A stretch of 64,000 nt of DNA from Nereida sp. MMG025 (GCF_021654165.1 NZ_JAKFZN010000004.1:62001-126000), one strand, 5' to 3'. Positions 54,239 through 63,534 are shown, counted from the stretch's first letter. Program-made: numbers and translations. The notes: generated by a model not told the origin, from the sequence alone.

Positions 54239-55627
54239 ATGGCAGACGCGCAAGCCAAGTTTCTGTCAGGCAATCTGTTTAGGCATGTTTCAATCATGTC
54301 GCTGACAGCCTCGCTTGGGCTGATGGCTGTCTTTTTGGTTGATTTCGTCGATATGATTTTCATTTCGATGCTTGGCAAAGCAGAGCTTGCCGCTGCCGTG
54401 GGATACGCAGGGGCGATTTTGTTTTTCACCACCTCGTTCGGGATTGGCATGGCAATTTCGGCAGGCGCCCTGGTTGCGCGTGCTTTGGGTGCAGGCGATC
54501 AGGATCTGGCCCGCCAACGCGCCACCAATGCGCTGATCTACGGTGTCTTGTTTGGATCTGTCTTTGCGCTGCTGGTCTGGCTTAACCTCGACCATCTGGC
54601 GCGGCTGATGGGGGCGCGCGGCGAAACGCTGGCGCTTACAGTGCACTATCTTGCGATCATCGTGCCGACCTTGCCTTTGTTGTTGGTGGGTATGATGGGC
54701 GGCGCAATCTTGCGGGCGCACGGCGATGCGCGTCGCGCGATGATGGCCACGCTCTATGGGGCGGGGGTGAATGCGGTTCTCGATCCTATTTTGATCTTCG
54801 GGTTGGACCTTGAACTGACAGGCGCGGCCCTTGCCAGTGTTTGCGCCCGTATCACGATTGCAGCAACGGCTCTTTTGCCGATCCTGCGCCACTACGGAGG
54901 GTTCATGCGTCCGACGCCCCAGTGTCTGCGGCTTGATCTGCCACCCGTTCTGGCGATTGCGGGTCCGGCTATTCTGACGCAACTGGCCACACCTGTTGGC
55001 CAGGCTTTTGTCACGCGGGCCATGGCCGAGTTTGGAGAGGCTGCCGTTGCCGGCATGGCGATTGTCGCACGGCTTACGCCCGTTGCCTTCGGTGTCATTT
55101 TTGCGCTGTCGGGGGCGGTCGGGCCAATCATCGGGCAAAACGCGGGTGCGGGTGATCTGGACCGCGTCAAAGGCGCGTTTCGCGCGGCGTTGCAGTTTAC
55201 CGCCATCGTCATTCTGAGCGTCTCGGCGCTGTTGTTTGTGCTGCGCGGCCCGATCGGGGCGATTTTCGGGGCGGATGGTGTGACCCTTGCGTTGGTTTAT
55301 CTTTTTTGTGGGCCGCTTGCGCTTTTGTATTTCTTCAACGGGCTGATCTTTGTCAGCAACGCAGCCTTTAACAATTTGGGCCATCCGTTTTATTCAACTT
55401 GGATCAATTGGGGGCGCAATACGCTTGGCACAATCCCTTTCGTGATGCTCTTTGCGATGTGGTTCGGTGCGGCGGGGGTCTTGATCGGGCAAGCCGTGGG
55501 GGGCGTTATTTTTGCAGCCGTCGCGTATCTTTTGGCACGCAAGGTAATCGCAGATGGCGCAAAGCCCCAGATCGCGCCGTTTCAGCGCCAATCGCGGCTT
55601 ATGTCCATTTTGCACCTACGGCGCTGA
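54239..55627 (+). CDS. MATE-family efflux transporter
   Basis: A 462-aa exporter with 12 spans in two MATE halves (DFVDMIFISMLGKAELAAAVGYA and the PVGQAFVTRAMAEFGEAAVAGMA repeat). Probably drug/cation antiport driven by Na+ or H+; substrate not predictable. Start ATG 54239; GTG 54233 is in frame. The 3' end overlaps the GGCT gene by 29 bp, antisense. Confidence 0.88.
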   Translation: MADAQAKFLSGNLFRHVSIMSLTASLGLMAVFLVDFVDMIFISMLGKAELAAAVGYAGAILFFTTSFGIGMAISAGALVARALGAGDQDLARQRATNALIYGVLFGSVFALLVWLNLDHLARLMGARGETLALTVHYLAIIVPTLPLLLVGMMGGAILRAHGDARRAMMATLYGAGVNAVLDPILIFGLDLELTGAALASVCARITIAATALLPILRHYGGFMRPTPQCLRLDLPPVLAIAGPAILTQLATPVGQAFVTRAMAEFGEAAVAGMAIVARLTPVAFGVIFALSGAVGPIIGQNAGAGDLDRVKGAFRAALQFTAIVILSVSALLFVLRGPIGAIFGADGVTLALVYLFCGPLALLYFFNGLIFVSNAAFNNLGHPFYSTWINWGRNTLGTIPFVMLFAMWFGAAGVLIGQAVGGVIFAAVAYLLARKVIADGAKPQIAPFQRQSRLMSILHLRR

Positions 55628-56159
55628 GGTTTTCATCAACCAGCCGCGTTTCGGTGGGGCTCAGCATCTGGTGGCGCGGATAACGCGGTGCGGCACGGTC
55701 ATTCAGGATCGGTGCATCCCATCCATCGGTGGTGGCGAAAAAGTCGCTGACACCTTGCACCCCAAAGACCTGAAAATATCCCTGAACGACCACATCAAGA
55801 TAGCTGAGCAATATGGGGTGCTGCTGGCTTGGGGGCTGGTGATCATGGTCAATCGCATAGATGGCGGCATCACCATAGCTGGTTTTTGCCGCGTGGCGGC
55901 GGTAGGCCGCTTCGCGTTCATCCAGCGCCATCCAGTCGCCATCCGGAACAGCAGCGACCAAGCCCGATATGGTCGTGTCAGGGCAGGGCACGGCGGTCAG
56001 AAAGGCAACATCGCGCAGCCCTGTGTGCCGCCACGCGCGCCGCCAGCCTGAAACCTCGGCTGGTCGTGCATAGGGATAGGCATGGGTGCGCGTATTCACC
56101 AACGAACCGTATCCGAAAAACTGAGGGCCGTTTTGCGTGGTCACAAAGGAGAGGCCCAA
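55599..56159 (-). CDS. Gamma-glutamylcyclotransferase-fold protein
   Basis: A 186-aa protein with the GGCT motif FFGYGSLVN near residue 14 and a candidate catalytic glutamate in LDEREAAYRR. Members break gamma-glutamyl peptides or catabolise glutathione (ChaC-type). Its start region overlaps the C13 gene by 19 bp; its end overlaps the MATE gene. Confidence 0.8.
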   Translation of the reverse strand: MGLSFVTTQNGPQFFGYGSLVNTRTHAYPYARPAEVSGWRRAWRHTGLRDVAFLTAVPCPDTTISGLVAAVPDGDWMALDEREAAYRRHAAKTSYGDAAIYAIDHDHQPPSQQHPILLSYLDVVVQGYFQVFGVQGVSDFFATTDGWDAPILNDRAAPRYPRHQMLSPTETRLVDENLSAVGAKWT

Positions 56160-56887
56160 ACAGTGCGCATGTTGCGCCCCACGTTGGCCTGCGGGTTGGA
56201 TTGTTTGGCCACAGGGATGCCTTGCGCCGTTTCAAACGCCAAGACGTTTGCACGGGTTGTCTGGTATATGTCGCGCAGAGCCCTGTCTTGCACAAAGGCC
56301 TCGCGCAGTGCTTTGGTATACCACGTGTTTGTGTTGTCATTTGAACACCCAAATGACGTTCGGTTAGAGGCTGCCGCCGTCATGATGATACGGTCAGGAT
56401 TTTGCAGCGCAGGGATAAGGGCGCCCGAATAGCAAGCCTGCAGAATGATCACATGCGGCTTGCCATTCAAAGGTTGGAAAATCTGGTTCAAGGCCCGTGC
56501 GTCCACAAGGGCGTAATCTTCGTCATTGCCGGCGACCAGACCTTGGGGCAGGCCATGGGTAGTGATGAAGCTGACATAAAGATCAGCAGCAGGCAGCGAT
56601 TTATAATGCGCGGCCATGATCTCAAAATTCACCAGCTTGCCGCCCTTGCCGTCAATGGCAAAGACTGTGGGTGCAATCCGCGCGTCACTGGCCTGATCCA
56701 GAGCGCGCACAACGGCGCGGGTGTCGCGGTCAAACACGGCGTCGTCCCATAGGGCAGATGCGGTGACATTGATGGTGCCCGTGGATGACCCTGTAGATGA
56801 AGCAGGCGCGCTGGTTGGCGTGTCTTGTGGTGTGACACACCCCGCCAAGGCCAAAAGGCTTAATCCTAAAAACAAGCGTCGAAACAT
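56141..56887 (-). CDS. Legumain-like (C13 family) lipoprotein peptidase
   Basis: A 248-aa putative lipoprotein (LAGC, Cys17) carrying a caspase-fold peptidase. The C13 dyad is visible: His111 in FITTHG and Cys152 in ILQACYSGA. This is the legumain pattern (H-G…-C-x-S-G). It should act on the periplasmic or outer-membrane side on Asn/Asp-containing targets; no partner is obvious. It lies next to a GGCT gene with which it overlaps. Confidence 0.8.
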   Translation of the reverse strand: MFRRLFLGLSLLALAGCVTPQDTPTSAPASSTGSSTGTINVTASALWDDAVFDRDTRAVVRALDQASDARIAPTVFAIDGKGGKLVNFEIMAAHYKSLPAADLYVSFITTHGLPQGLVAGNDEDYALVDARALNQIFQPLNGKPHVIILQACYSGALIPALQNPDRIIMTAAASNRTSFGCSNDNTNTWYTKALREAFVQDRALRDIYQTTRANVLAFETAQGIPVAKQSNPQANVGRNMRTVWASPL

Positions 56888-56919
56888 ACCGTCACCTTAT
56901 CAAATTGCAGCCGCGCGCA

Positions 56920-59448
56920 TTATTCTTTGGCACGCAAGATCTGTGCGGGTCGTGCCGCCAGCGGACGCCAAGCATATAACAGACCCGCAACCAAGGTTGC
57001 CACAATTCCGCCTGCGATGATACCCAAGGCTGATGGCCAGACAATGGCAAAGGAGACCTCCATCACTTGGGTGATGACCGCCCAGGAAAAGCCGATCCCT
57101 GCCACCAGAGCGACCGCCCCCGCAGCCCCGCCAAGCATGAGAGAGCGTAGCGCAAAACTGCTCAGGATTGCGCGCCTGCTTGCGCCAAGGGTTTTCAGCA
57201 CTGCCGCCTCATAGGTGCGTGCCCCTTCGCCCGCGGCGGCCGCACCGATCAGCACCAGAAACCCGGTCAGCAAGGTGGCCGCTGCGCCGTAGGACGTGGC
57301 CGCGGCAAGGCTGGTCAGCAGATCGGCAACACGGTTGATCGCATCGCGCACGCGAATTGCGGTGATATTGGGATAGGCGCTGGCCAGATCACGCAGAATT
57401 TGCGCCTCTGCCTGTTCTTCGGCGTAGACCGTGGCGATATGTGTATGCGGCGCGCCTGACAATGCAGCGGGGTTCATCGACAAGATAAACCCGATACCAG
57501 CCGTGCTGAAATCAACCTCCCGAAAACTGGTGATCGTGCCTGTGATATCGCGTCCCAGAATGTTCACCGTCATTGTGTCCCCAAGGCTCAGCCCCATTTC
57601 TTCGGCCTCTTCAGCGGCAAAGCTGATTTGGGGTGGGCCTGTATAATCCTCTGGCCACCATTGGCCCGCTGTGACGCGGGTATTTTCTGGCAGGGCGTTG
57701 GTATAGGTCACGCCGCGGTCGCCTTCCAACACCCAGTGACCGCCCGCAACCTCGCGGGCGGGACGCCCGTTGATTTGGGTGATGATGCCGCGCAACATTG
57801 GTGCGCTATCCACGCGGCTGACAGCTGCATCACCATCCAGACGGGCGCGAAAGCCCTCAAGCTGGTCATTCTGGATATCGACAAAGAAGTAACTTGGCGC
57901 AACATCGGGCAGGTCGCGTTCGATCGCGCTGCGCAGGTTGCCGTCAATCTGCCCGACGGCTGCAAGCACGGACAGCCCGAGACCAAGGGACAGGACCACC
58001 GAGGTTGCTTGCTCTTTCGGTCCGCCAATCGCACCAAGGGCAAGCCGCAGCCCTGTGCGTCCGCGCAAGGCAGGCAGGCGTGTCAGGCGGGTTGAAAGCC
58101 AGCGGATCCCGCGGGCTGCAATTGAGAGTGCAGCAAGGACCGCCACGATGCCGCCAAAGGTCCATAGGGTCAGCATGACGGTGCTGGAAAAGAAGATCGC
58201 CACACCAACAAGAGCGGCCAGCAATACAAAGATCGCCAATAGGTAGGGCGCACGCGGCAGCGGTGCATCGTTGCTCAACGCATCCCGAAAGAGCGTGGCA
58301 GCGCGGATCGTTTCGGTCTGCGCAAGCGGCCAGAGTGTGAAAATGGCTGCCGCCAAAACCCCATAGATCGCGGCTTCGAACAAGGGGGCCGCATAGACGG
58401 TGAACACCGCTGGAACAGGCAGATTGGCCTCGATCAGGGGGGCGAAGGCAAGCGGCGCCAAGGCACCAATCAGCAGGCCAATCGCAAGCCCAAGAAGGGT
58501 AAGCACGCCGATCTGAAATCCGTAGGTCAGAAAGATCGTGCGGCGGCTTGCCCCAAGGGTTTTAAGGGTCGCAATGACGTTGGTCTTGCGCCCAAGATAG
58601 CTTCGCACAGCGGCACTGACCCCCACGCCGCCGACGGCCAGCCCAGACAGGCCCACCAAAACCAAAAAAGCCCCCAACCGGTCCACAAATTGCCGCACGC
58701 CCGGTGCGCCGTTGCGCGCGTCGGTCCACCGCAGGCCTGCATTTTCAAACTGCGCTTCGGCATCGGCCTGAATCGCTGCCAGATCGGTGCCTTCGGGCAA
58801 CGTGAGCCGATACTTCGTGTCAAACAACGTGCCTTGCGCCAGAAGACCTGTGCCTTCTAATGCTTGCGTGCGCAGGATCGTGCGAGGCCCCAAAGCAAAG
58901 CCGCCGGCGGCGCTGTCTGGCTCGTTCACCAAGATGGCGGACAGGGTGAAATCCTTGGCCCCAAGGCGGAAGCGATCCCCCACGGCCAATCCCAATCGGT
59001 CTGCCAACACGCGTTGCATAATCGCGCGGTCCCCGGCCAAGGCCTGATCGAGTGGTTGCGCGGGCTCAAGCGTGACGGCACCAACAAGCGGATAGGCAGT
59101 GTCCACAGACTTGATCTGGGTCAGCGCGCGTTCTGTCACCCCGTCGCGGGCCACAACGGCCATAGACCGAAAGTCCGTGATTTCAGAGGTTTGGATGGCA
59201 TTGGCGTCCATCCATGCGCGTTCTTCGTCTGTGGCAAACCGGTACGTGAAGCCAAGCTCTGCATCGCCGCCCAAAAGGGCCGCGCCTTCGCGGTCCAATC
59301 CCGTCAGGATTGCCGTGTGCACAGAGCCCACAGCGGCAATCGCGGCCACACCAAGGGCAAGGCATGCCAGAAATATTCCAAAGCCGCGCAACCCTGATGC
59401 AAAGCCTGCGCGCAATTCTCGTGCGGCCAATCGCCAAGCCGTCATCAT
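56920..59448 (-). CDS. YbbP-like ABC transporter permease (FtsX/MacB type)
   Basis: An 842-aa permease with two FtsX domains: long extracytoplasmic loops between spans and repeats like LKTLGASRRTIFLTYGFQIG and LKTLGASRRAILSSFALRSL. About 10 spans. It works with the YbbA-like ATPase in lipid or lipoprotein handling. Start overlaps the ATPase stop. Confidence 0.88.
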   Translation of the reverse strand: MMTAWRLAARELRAGFASGLRGFGIFLACLALGVAAIAAVGSVHTAILTGLDREGAALLGGDAELGFTYRFATDEERAWMDANAIQTSEITDFRSMAVVARDGVTERALTQIKSVDTAYPLVGAVTLEPAQPLDQALAGDRAIMQRVLADRLGLAVGDRFRLGAKDFTLSAILVNEPDSAAGGFALGPRTILRTQALEGTGLLAQGTLFDTKYRLTLPEGTDLAAIQADAEAQFENAGLRWTDARNGAPGVRQFVDRLGAFLVLVGLSGLAVGGVGVSAAVRSYLGRKTNVIATLKTLGASRRTIFLTYGFQIGVLTLLGLAIGLLIGALAPLAFAPLIEANLPVPAVFTVYAAPLFEAAIYGVLAAAIFTLWPLAQTETIRAATLFRDALSNDAPLPRAPYLLAIFVLLAALVGVAIFFSSTVMLTLWTFGGIVAVLAALSIAARGIRWLSTRLTRLPALRGRTGLRLALGAIGGPKEQATSVVLSLGLGLSVLAAVGQIDGNLRSAIERDLPDVAPSYFFVDIQNDQLEGFRARLDGDAAVSRVDSAPMLRGIITQINGRPAREVAGGHWVLEGDRGVTYTNALPENTRVTAGQWWPEDYTGPPQISFAAEEAEEMGLSLGDTMTVNILGRDITGTITSFREVDFSTAGIGFILSMNPAALSGAPHTHIATVYAEEQAEAQILRDLASAYPNITAIRVRDAINRVADLLTSLAAATSYGAAATLLTGFLVLIGAAAAGEGARTYEAAVLKTLGASRRAILSSFALRSLMLGGAAGAVALVAGIGFSWAVITQVMEVSFAIVWPSALGIIAGGIVATLVAGLLYAWRPLAARPAQILRAKE

Positions 59449-60137
59449 TGCGCGGCCAATGCGCTGTCAGGGGCCAAACGCCCGTCTTGCAGGCTTATGA
59501 CCCGATCGCATCTTTCGGCAAGATCGGGGGCATGTGTCACCATCACCAATGTTGCGTCATGGCGGTCGCGTAGGCCAAACAGCAAATCCATGATGGCCGC
59601 GCCGTTGGCCCCATCAAGGTTGCCAGTGGGTTCATCGGCCAGCAAAATTTCGGGGCGGGGGGCCAAGGCGCGGGCCAGGGCTACGCGCTGTTGTTCGCCC
59701 CCTGACATCTGGTTGGGATAATGATGCAATCGCCCGCCAAGTCCTACTGCGGCAAGCTCTTCTTCGGCGCGATCAAACGCATCAGGTTTGCCCGCCAACT
59801 CCAGCGGGACAGCGACGTTTTCAAGGGCGGTCATCGTTGGGATAAGATGAAAACTTTGAAAGACAACGCCCATATGATCGCGCCTGAAGCGCGCAAGCGC
59901 ATCTTCATTCAGCGCCGTCAAATCGCGGCCCAAAGCGGTGATGGTGCCGCCTGTTGCCAATTCCAGCCCACCCATCAGCATCAGCAGGCTCGATTTACCT
60001 GATCCCGACGGGCCAACAAGCGCCAGTGTTTCTCCGCGCATCACCTTTAGGCTGATCTTGTGCAGAATATCGATCCGCCCCGCATTGCCATTTAGCGAAA
60101 GATCAACATCTTTAAGGGTAAGCACTGGATCGAGCAT
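59445..60137 (-). CDS. YbbA-like ABC transporter ATPase
   Basis: A 230-aa ABC ATPase of the LolD/MacB type: GPSGSGKSSLLMLMGG (Walker A), MSGGEQQRVALARAL (signature) and ILLADEPTGNLDG. Starts MLDPVLTLKDVDL at 60137, 16 bp from the divergent tesA start. Forms the pair with the permease. Confidence 0.9.
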   Translation of the reverse strand: MLDPVLTLKDVDLSLNGNAGRIDILHKISLKVMRGETLALVGPSGSGKSSLLMLMGGLELATGGTITALGRDLTALNEDALARFRRDHMGVVFQSFHLIPTMTALENVAVPLELAGKPDAFDRAEEELAAVGLGGRLHHYPNQMSGGEQQRVALARALAPRPEILLADEPTGNLDGANGAAIMDLLFGLRDRHDATLVMVTHAPDLAERCDRVISLQDGRLAPDSALAAQ

Positions 60138-60153
60138 AAGGGGAGTCCTGACA

Positions 60154-60807
60154 ATGGGGCGTTGGTTTGGATATGGGGCGCGGGGCGCATACCGCAACCT
60201 GATTGCATTGGTTTTTATATGTTTTGCAGGTGTTGTGCGTGCAGAGACCGCAACCGTCGCTGTTTTGGGCGACAGCCTTATTCAAGGCTACGGGCTGGTC
60301 CAGCAAGAGGGGCTGGTGCCGCAGCTGGAAAGCTGGTTGCACGCGCAAGGGGCAGACGTTGCGCTGATCAACGCGGGGGTGTCTGGTGATACCACGCAAG
60401 GCGGGCTGAGTCGGATCGCCTGGACGTTGACGCCAGAAGTGGATGCGGTGATCGTAGCACTTGGGGGCAATGACCTTTTGCGCGGCATCGACCCTGCGGT
60501 CAGTCGCGCGAATATCGAAGGTATTGTCGAAGTGACGCAACAGGCCAACCTTGAGGTGTTGTTGATCGGGATCGAAGCCCCGCTGAACTACGGCGCAGAC
60601 TACAAAGCGGCATTTGACGCGATTTTTCCGCAAGTTGCCGAAATCTATGGCACGGCTTTCCACCCCGGTTTGTTCACCGCTTTTGACGGGCTGGATTTAC
60701 AGGACGTCATGCAAAGCGACAGTATTCATCCTAATGCCAAAGGTGTTTCGCTGATTGTGGAAGAGATTGGCCCGGATGTTCTGGCTCTGATAAACCGCAT
60801 CCATTAA
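60154..60807 (+). CDS. tesA: Arylesterase / lysophospholipase, TesA-type SGNH hydrolase
   Basis: A 217-aa periplasmic esterase with signal peptide (cleavage near VVRAE). SGNH blocks: LGDSLIQGYGL (catalytic Ser), NAGVSGDTTQGGLSR, ALGGNDLLRGI, and DSIHPNAKG (Asp-His). Divergent from the ybbAP pair, as in E. coli, with only 16 bp between starts. Confidence 0.9.
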   Translation: MGRWFGYGARGAYRNLIALVFICFAGVVRAETATVAVLGDSLIQGYGLVQQEGLVPQLESWLHAQGADVALINAGVSGDTTQGGLSRIAWTLTPEVDAVIVALGGNDLLRGIDPAVSRANIEGIVEVTQQANLEVLLIGIEAPLNYGADYKAAFDAIFPQVAEIYGTAFHPGLFTAFDGLDLQDVMQSDSIHPNAKGVSLIVEEIGPDVLALINRIH

Positions 60808-60893
60808 AATCGCTGGCTTTTTTGTGGGCGCACACTCGACAAACCAAAGCGCTGCCCCATCTAACTGTCAAATAGGAAGAGGGAACCCTGACA

Positions 60894-61154
60894 ATGACGA
60901 ATATGGAAAATATGGACGCGCAGATGGCTGAAAAAGAACGTCAGCAAGCGGTCTATGAACGAGCGATGGCCGAGCTGAACGCGGCCCCGCGCCCCCGCGC
61001 GATCAAGACCTATGTGACGTCTGATGTGAAAACAGAAGAGCCGTTGATGTTTTCCGAAGGCATGTTGGGCAGCATGGCCCATAGTGCGCAATTGTTCTGC
61101 ATTGCCTTTGCGATGATCACGCCTATTGTGTTCTTGTGGGCCATCATCTTCTGA
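60894..61154 (+). CDS. Small single-span membrane protein
   Basis: An 86-aa protein with a charged, coiled-coil-like N-terminus (QMAEKERQQAVYERAMAEL) and one C-terminal span (SAQLFCIAFAMITPIVFLWAIIF). GAGGGAA lies before the ATG. Function unknown. A terminator follows. Confidence 0.65.
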   Translation: MTNMENMDAQMAEKERQQAVYERAMAELNAAPRPRAIKTYVTSDVKTEEPLMFSEGMLGSMAHSAQLFCIAFAMITPIVFLWAIIF

Positions 61155-61170
61155 TCGCACAACAGCACGT

Positions 61171-61210
61171 AAAAAAGGCGCCGTGGCAAATGCTGCAGCG
61201 CCTTTTTCTT
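61171..61210 (+). terminator. Terminator after the small membrane protein gene
   Basis: AAAAAAGGCGC/GCGCCTTTTTCTT with an internal loop; an A-tract upstream makes it able to work in both directions, also for cspA. Confidence 0.8.
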
Positions 61211-61244
61211 TGTCTTATGAGGGGCTTATGTGCCCCTTTGTCAC

Positions 61245-61451
61245 TTACGACAGAGCGAGGTTGATCGCGCTCTCACGACCGTCACGGCCGTTTTCGATGT
61301 CGAAAGTTACTTTTTGGTTGTCAGCCAGACCTGTGAGGCCCGAACGTTCAACAGCTGAGATGTGAACAAACACGTCTTTGCTGCCGCCATCGGGTGCAAT
61401 AAAGCCGTAGCCTTTAGTTGTGTTGAACCATTTTACGGTGCCAGTAGCCAT
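61245..61451 (-). CDS. cspA: Cold-shock protein (CspA family)
   Basis: A 68-aa RNA/DNA chaperone. RNP1 is KGYGFIAPD and RNP2 is VFVHISAVE, near residues 15 and 28. AAGGAGATACGGG precedes the ATG. The upstream region is unusually long (next gene on that side starts at 61775 on the other strand), consistent with a long leader as in cold-shock genes. Confidence 0.92.
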   Translation of the reverse strand: MATGTVKWFNTTKGYGFIAPDGGSKDVFVHISAVERSGLTGLADNQKVTFDIENGRDGRESAINLALS

Positions 61452-61774
61452 CCCGTATCTCCTTAAATTATGTGCCCGCGGAAGTGCTGCACGTCGGCTT
61501 AGTCAGTGATCGAAGGACTGTAGCCGGTGAAGGTAGACAGGGATCGAGTTCTTAACGTTCGCACCCTTGCATATGGGCAGAGCCCGCCAGAAAGCAAGGG
61601 GAAACATTCAATAAGGACGATTTGGCAAAGTGTTGCGCAACACGCCACACGCCGTCTGACCCGATGTATGGCAGAGCGTCTGCTCACGGTATGGCAATGC
61701 GTCAGACGTTCGGTGGTGTAAGGATTTGGTAAGGTTTGGGGCAGGGGCCGTGGACGGAGAGCCTGAAGGTCACG
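61452..61774. other. 323-bp gene-free stretch upstream of cspA
   Basis: Besides the cspA promoter it holds a 14-bp palindrome GTGTTGCGCAACAC (61630-61643) and the 54-bp element copy 2 (61661-61714). Short open frames here look random. Confidence 0.6.
61661..61714 (+). repeat. 54-bp inverted dispersed element, copy 2 (operator-like)
   Basis: Matches the reverse complement of 6828-6881 at 49 of 54 positions, with two GTATGGC-N3-GCGTC-W-G half-sites 23 bp apart. It lies 210 bp upstream of cspA. Confidence 0.8.
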
Positions 61775-61927
61775 ATGCATGTCGGCAAAGCAACGGTACA
61801 GCTCTCCAAGGCGATGAGGCCGCGATATCAAGCGCGGCTGAGCCTTGTGCCGCGGTATTATGTGCATATGCGACTGGCGGGGTATCTGATGCCGGATGTG
61901 GAGGAAGTGAAGGAGGAGTTGGGTTAG
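61775..61927 (+). CDS. Small hypothetical protein next to the island ATPase
   Basis: A 50-aa protein from ATG 61775 (MHVGKATVQLSKAMRP), with GAAGGT upstream. The ending RYYVHMRLAGYLMPDVEEVKEELG looks like a folded protein, not random. A strong ribosome site AGGAGGTGA follows the stop but leads only into a five-codon frame, so a downstream gene seems to have been lost. Possibly a remnant of a phage gene; not identified. Confidence 0.45.
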   Translation: MHVGKATVQLSKAMRPRYQARLSLVPRYYVHMRLAGYLMPDVEEVKEELG

Positions 61928-61935
61928 GAGGTGAA

Positions 61936-63534
61936 CTAGTGTATGGCTAGTGCGGAATGAAGCATCGGGTGAACTCTAGCTCTAGCTTCTGGCGTTATCG
62001 ACGTTTCAGGAACGGGTTTCTGTTCTTTGAAAAACCAATGAATAGGCTCTTCCTTATGAGTGTTTAGACCAATGATCCCAGTCAAATGCATGCTTTGAAG
62101 TAACGCTCTTGCGATATCTAAAATAGCATCGTCGCTTGCCCCGCGCTTAGAATACGTTCTATCAACAAATAGATATACAGGATCTTTGAGAAATTCCTCT
62201 TGCTCTGCAAATGCCTCGATCAAGTCGTCTAAAAGTCTTGATGTGAGCAAGTTGCCTACAATGAAAGAACCCTGTTTCCCAGAAAAATATTTCAGCATTG
62301 CTTCGAGGCCTGGAAAGACTGACGACCATTCTTCGATCAATGCTGACTTTCGTTCCTCGGAATAAACACGCTCGGCTTTCAAAACTTCAGAAACTGACAA
62401 TTTCGACTTGTCATTAGAAGTTCGAAAACATGCATTTAGAAATGAAATGATGTCTCGCGGCCTAAATAAAGACCGTTCCAGAATAAACTCAAATGGTCTT
62501 TTTTTATTTATTCTGTCGGGAAATAGATCAATCAAGAAGATATTTTGTGAATCGTATTTGCTTCTAAACAAGTAGTTAATTCTTGAATTAATCAATTCTT
62601 GCAGCTGTGAGGAAGACCATTTTATCCTCAAGAAGTAGTCCTCATACTTTTCGGTCTGAAAGCCATCGTGCCTTGTTTCTTGAATCACCCTTTCCAACAC
62701 GTCTGATCGCAACGAAACAATAACCTTCAAGTTTCTGATTTTCTTGAGTCCTTTTAGTGCCTCAATAAGTGCCTTGATTAATTGATACTTTAATTTTTCA
62801 GATACCCATTGATCATCGAGGCCATCCACAAGAATTCGAACTGGAGGAAGGCCTTTTTGATTGCTGTATTCTGCCAGCGTCGCTGTGAGCCGTGCCAGTT
62901 CGGATAGTAAATCTCCATCCACAACTTGTTTTAAACGAGCTTGTAACTGTTGTTTCTTAATCTTGCCCAAAGTCTGAACAAATCCCGCATTGAAGCGAAA
63001 TTTTTCGAGTTCCCCGCCAAAATCAGCATTTATCTTCTCAGAAAGCGCCTGCTCGACTTCCCGAAAACTCTCGTCGAAAGTGACCCAGAAGCGGTTTGAG
63101 TAGTTTTCAAGATAAGCTAGTGCCTCTTGACGCGTTTGGTCTCTTCTAAACTGATCTTTAATGGTACTAAGAATAGTTCGGGATTTGTCCTCCGAACCTA
63201 CACGGAACGCGAGTCGAATATACTCAATTAATAAAACGTGCTTCCATAGAGCTTGGAAAAACAAATCTAGCGACACGTCCATTGAATAGATAAATCTAAT
63301 TACATCGCTGTTAGAGATAAACGTCATCGAAACTTCGCGTAAATCAATGAAGTTTGCTTGATCATTTTCGTCGGCGATCTTTTTTAGTAAGGCCGTTTTT
63401 CCTATTCCAGTACTACCCAGAGCAAAGCATTTTGGGGAATTCATGTCTTCTAGCTCTGTTTTTGCGGGATGATCAAAAAAACACTCCTTCAAAAAATAAT
63501 CATCGTTTTCTGCGGCCGTACTACCGACATTCAT
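61936..63534 (-). CDS. P-loop ATPase, Sll1717-like family
   Basis: A 532-aa protein, AT-richer than its neighbours and lysine- and isoleucine-rich. Opens with the family-like MNVGSTAAENDDYFLKECFF, then Walker A GSTGIGKTALLKKIA (near residue 40) and a Walker B-like RILVDGLDDQW. Such KAP/Sll1717 ATPases are often accessory genes in islands, sometimes near defence loci; no function is proven. Start ATG 63534 chosen over the repeat-derived upstream extension. Ends 8 bp from the small ORF at 61775. Confidence 0.7.
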   Translation of the reverse strand: MNVGSTAAENDDYFLKECFFDHPAKTELEDMNSPKCFALGSTGIGKTALLKKIADENDQANFIDLREVSMTFISNSDVIRFIYSMDVSLDLFFQALWKHVLLIEYIRLAFRVGSEDKSRTILSTIKDQFRRDQTRQEALAYLENYSNRFWVTFDESFREVEQALSEKINADFGGELEKFRFNAGFVQTLGKIKKQQLQARLKQVVDGDLLSELARLTATLAEYSNQKGLPPVRILVDGLDDQWVSEKLKYQLIKALIEALKGLKKIRNLKVIVSLRSDVLERVIQETRHDGFQTEKYEDYFLRIKWSSSQLQELINSRINYLFRSKYDSQNIFLIDLFPDRINKKRPFEFILERSLFRPRDIISFLNACFRTSNDKSKLSVSEVLKAERVYSEERKSALIEEWSSVFPGLEAMLKYFSGKQGSFIVGNLLTSRLLDDLIEAFAEQEEFLKDPVYLFVDRTYSKRGASDDAILDIARALLQSMHLTGIIGLNTHKEEPIHWFFKEQKPVPETSITPEARARVHPMLHSALAIH

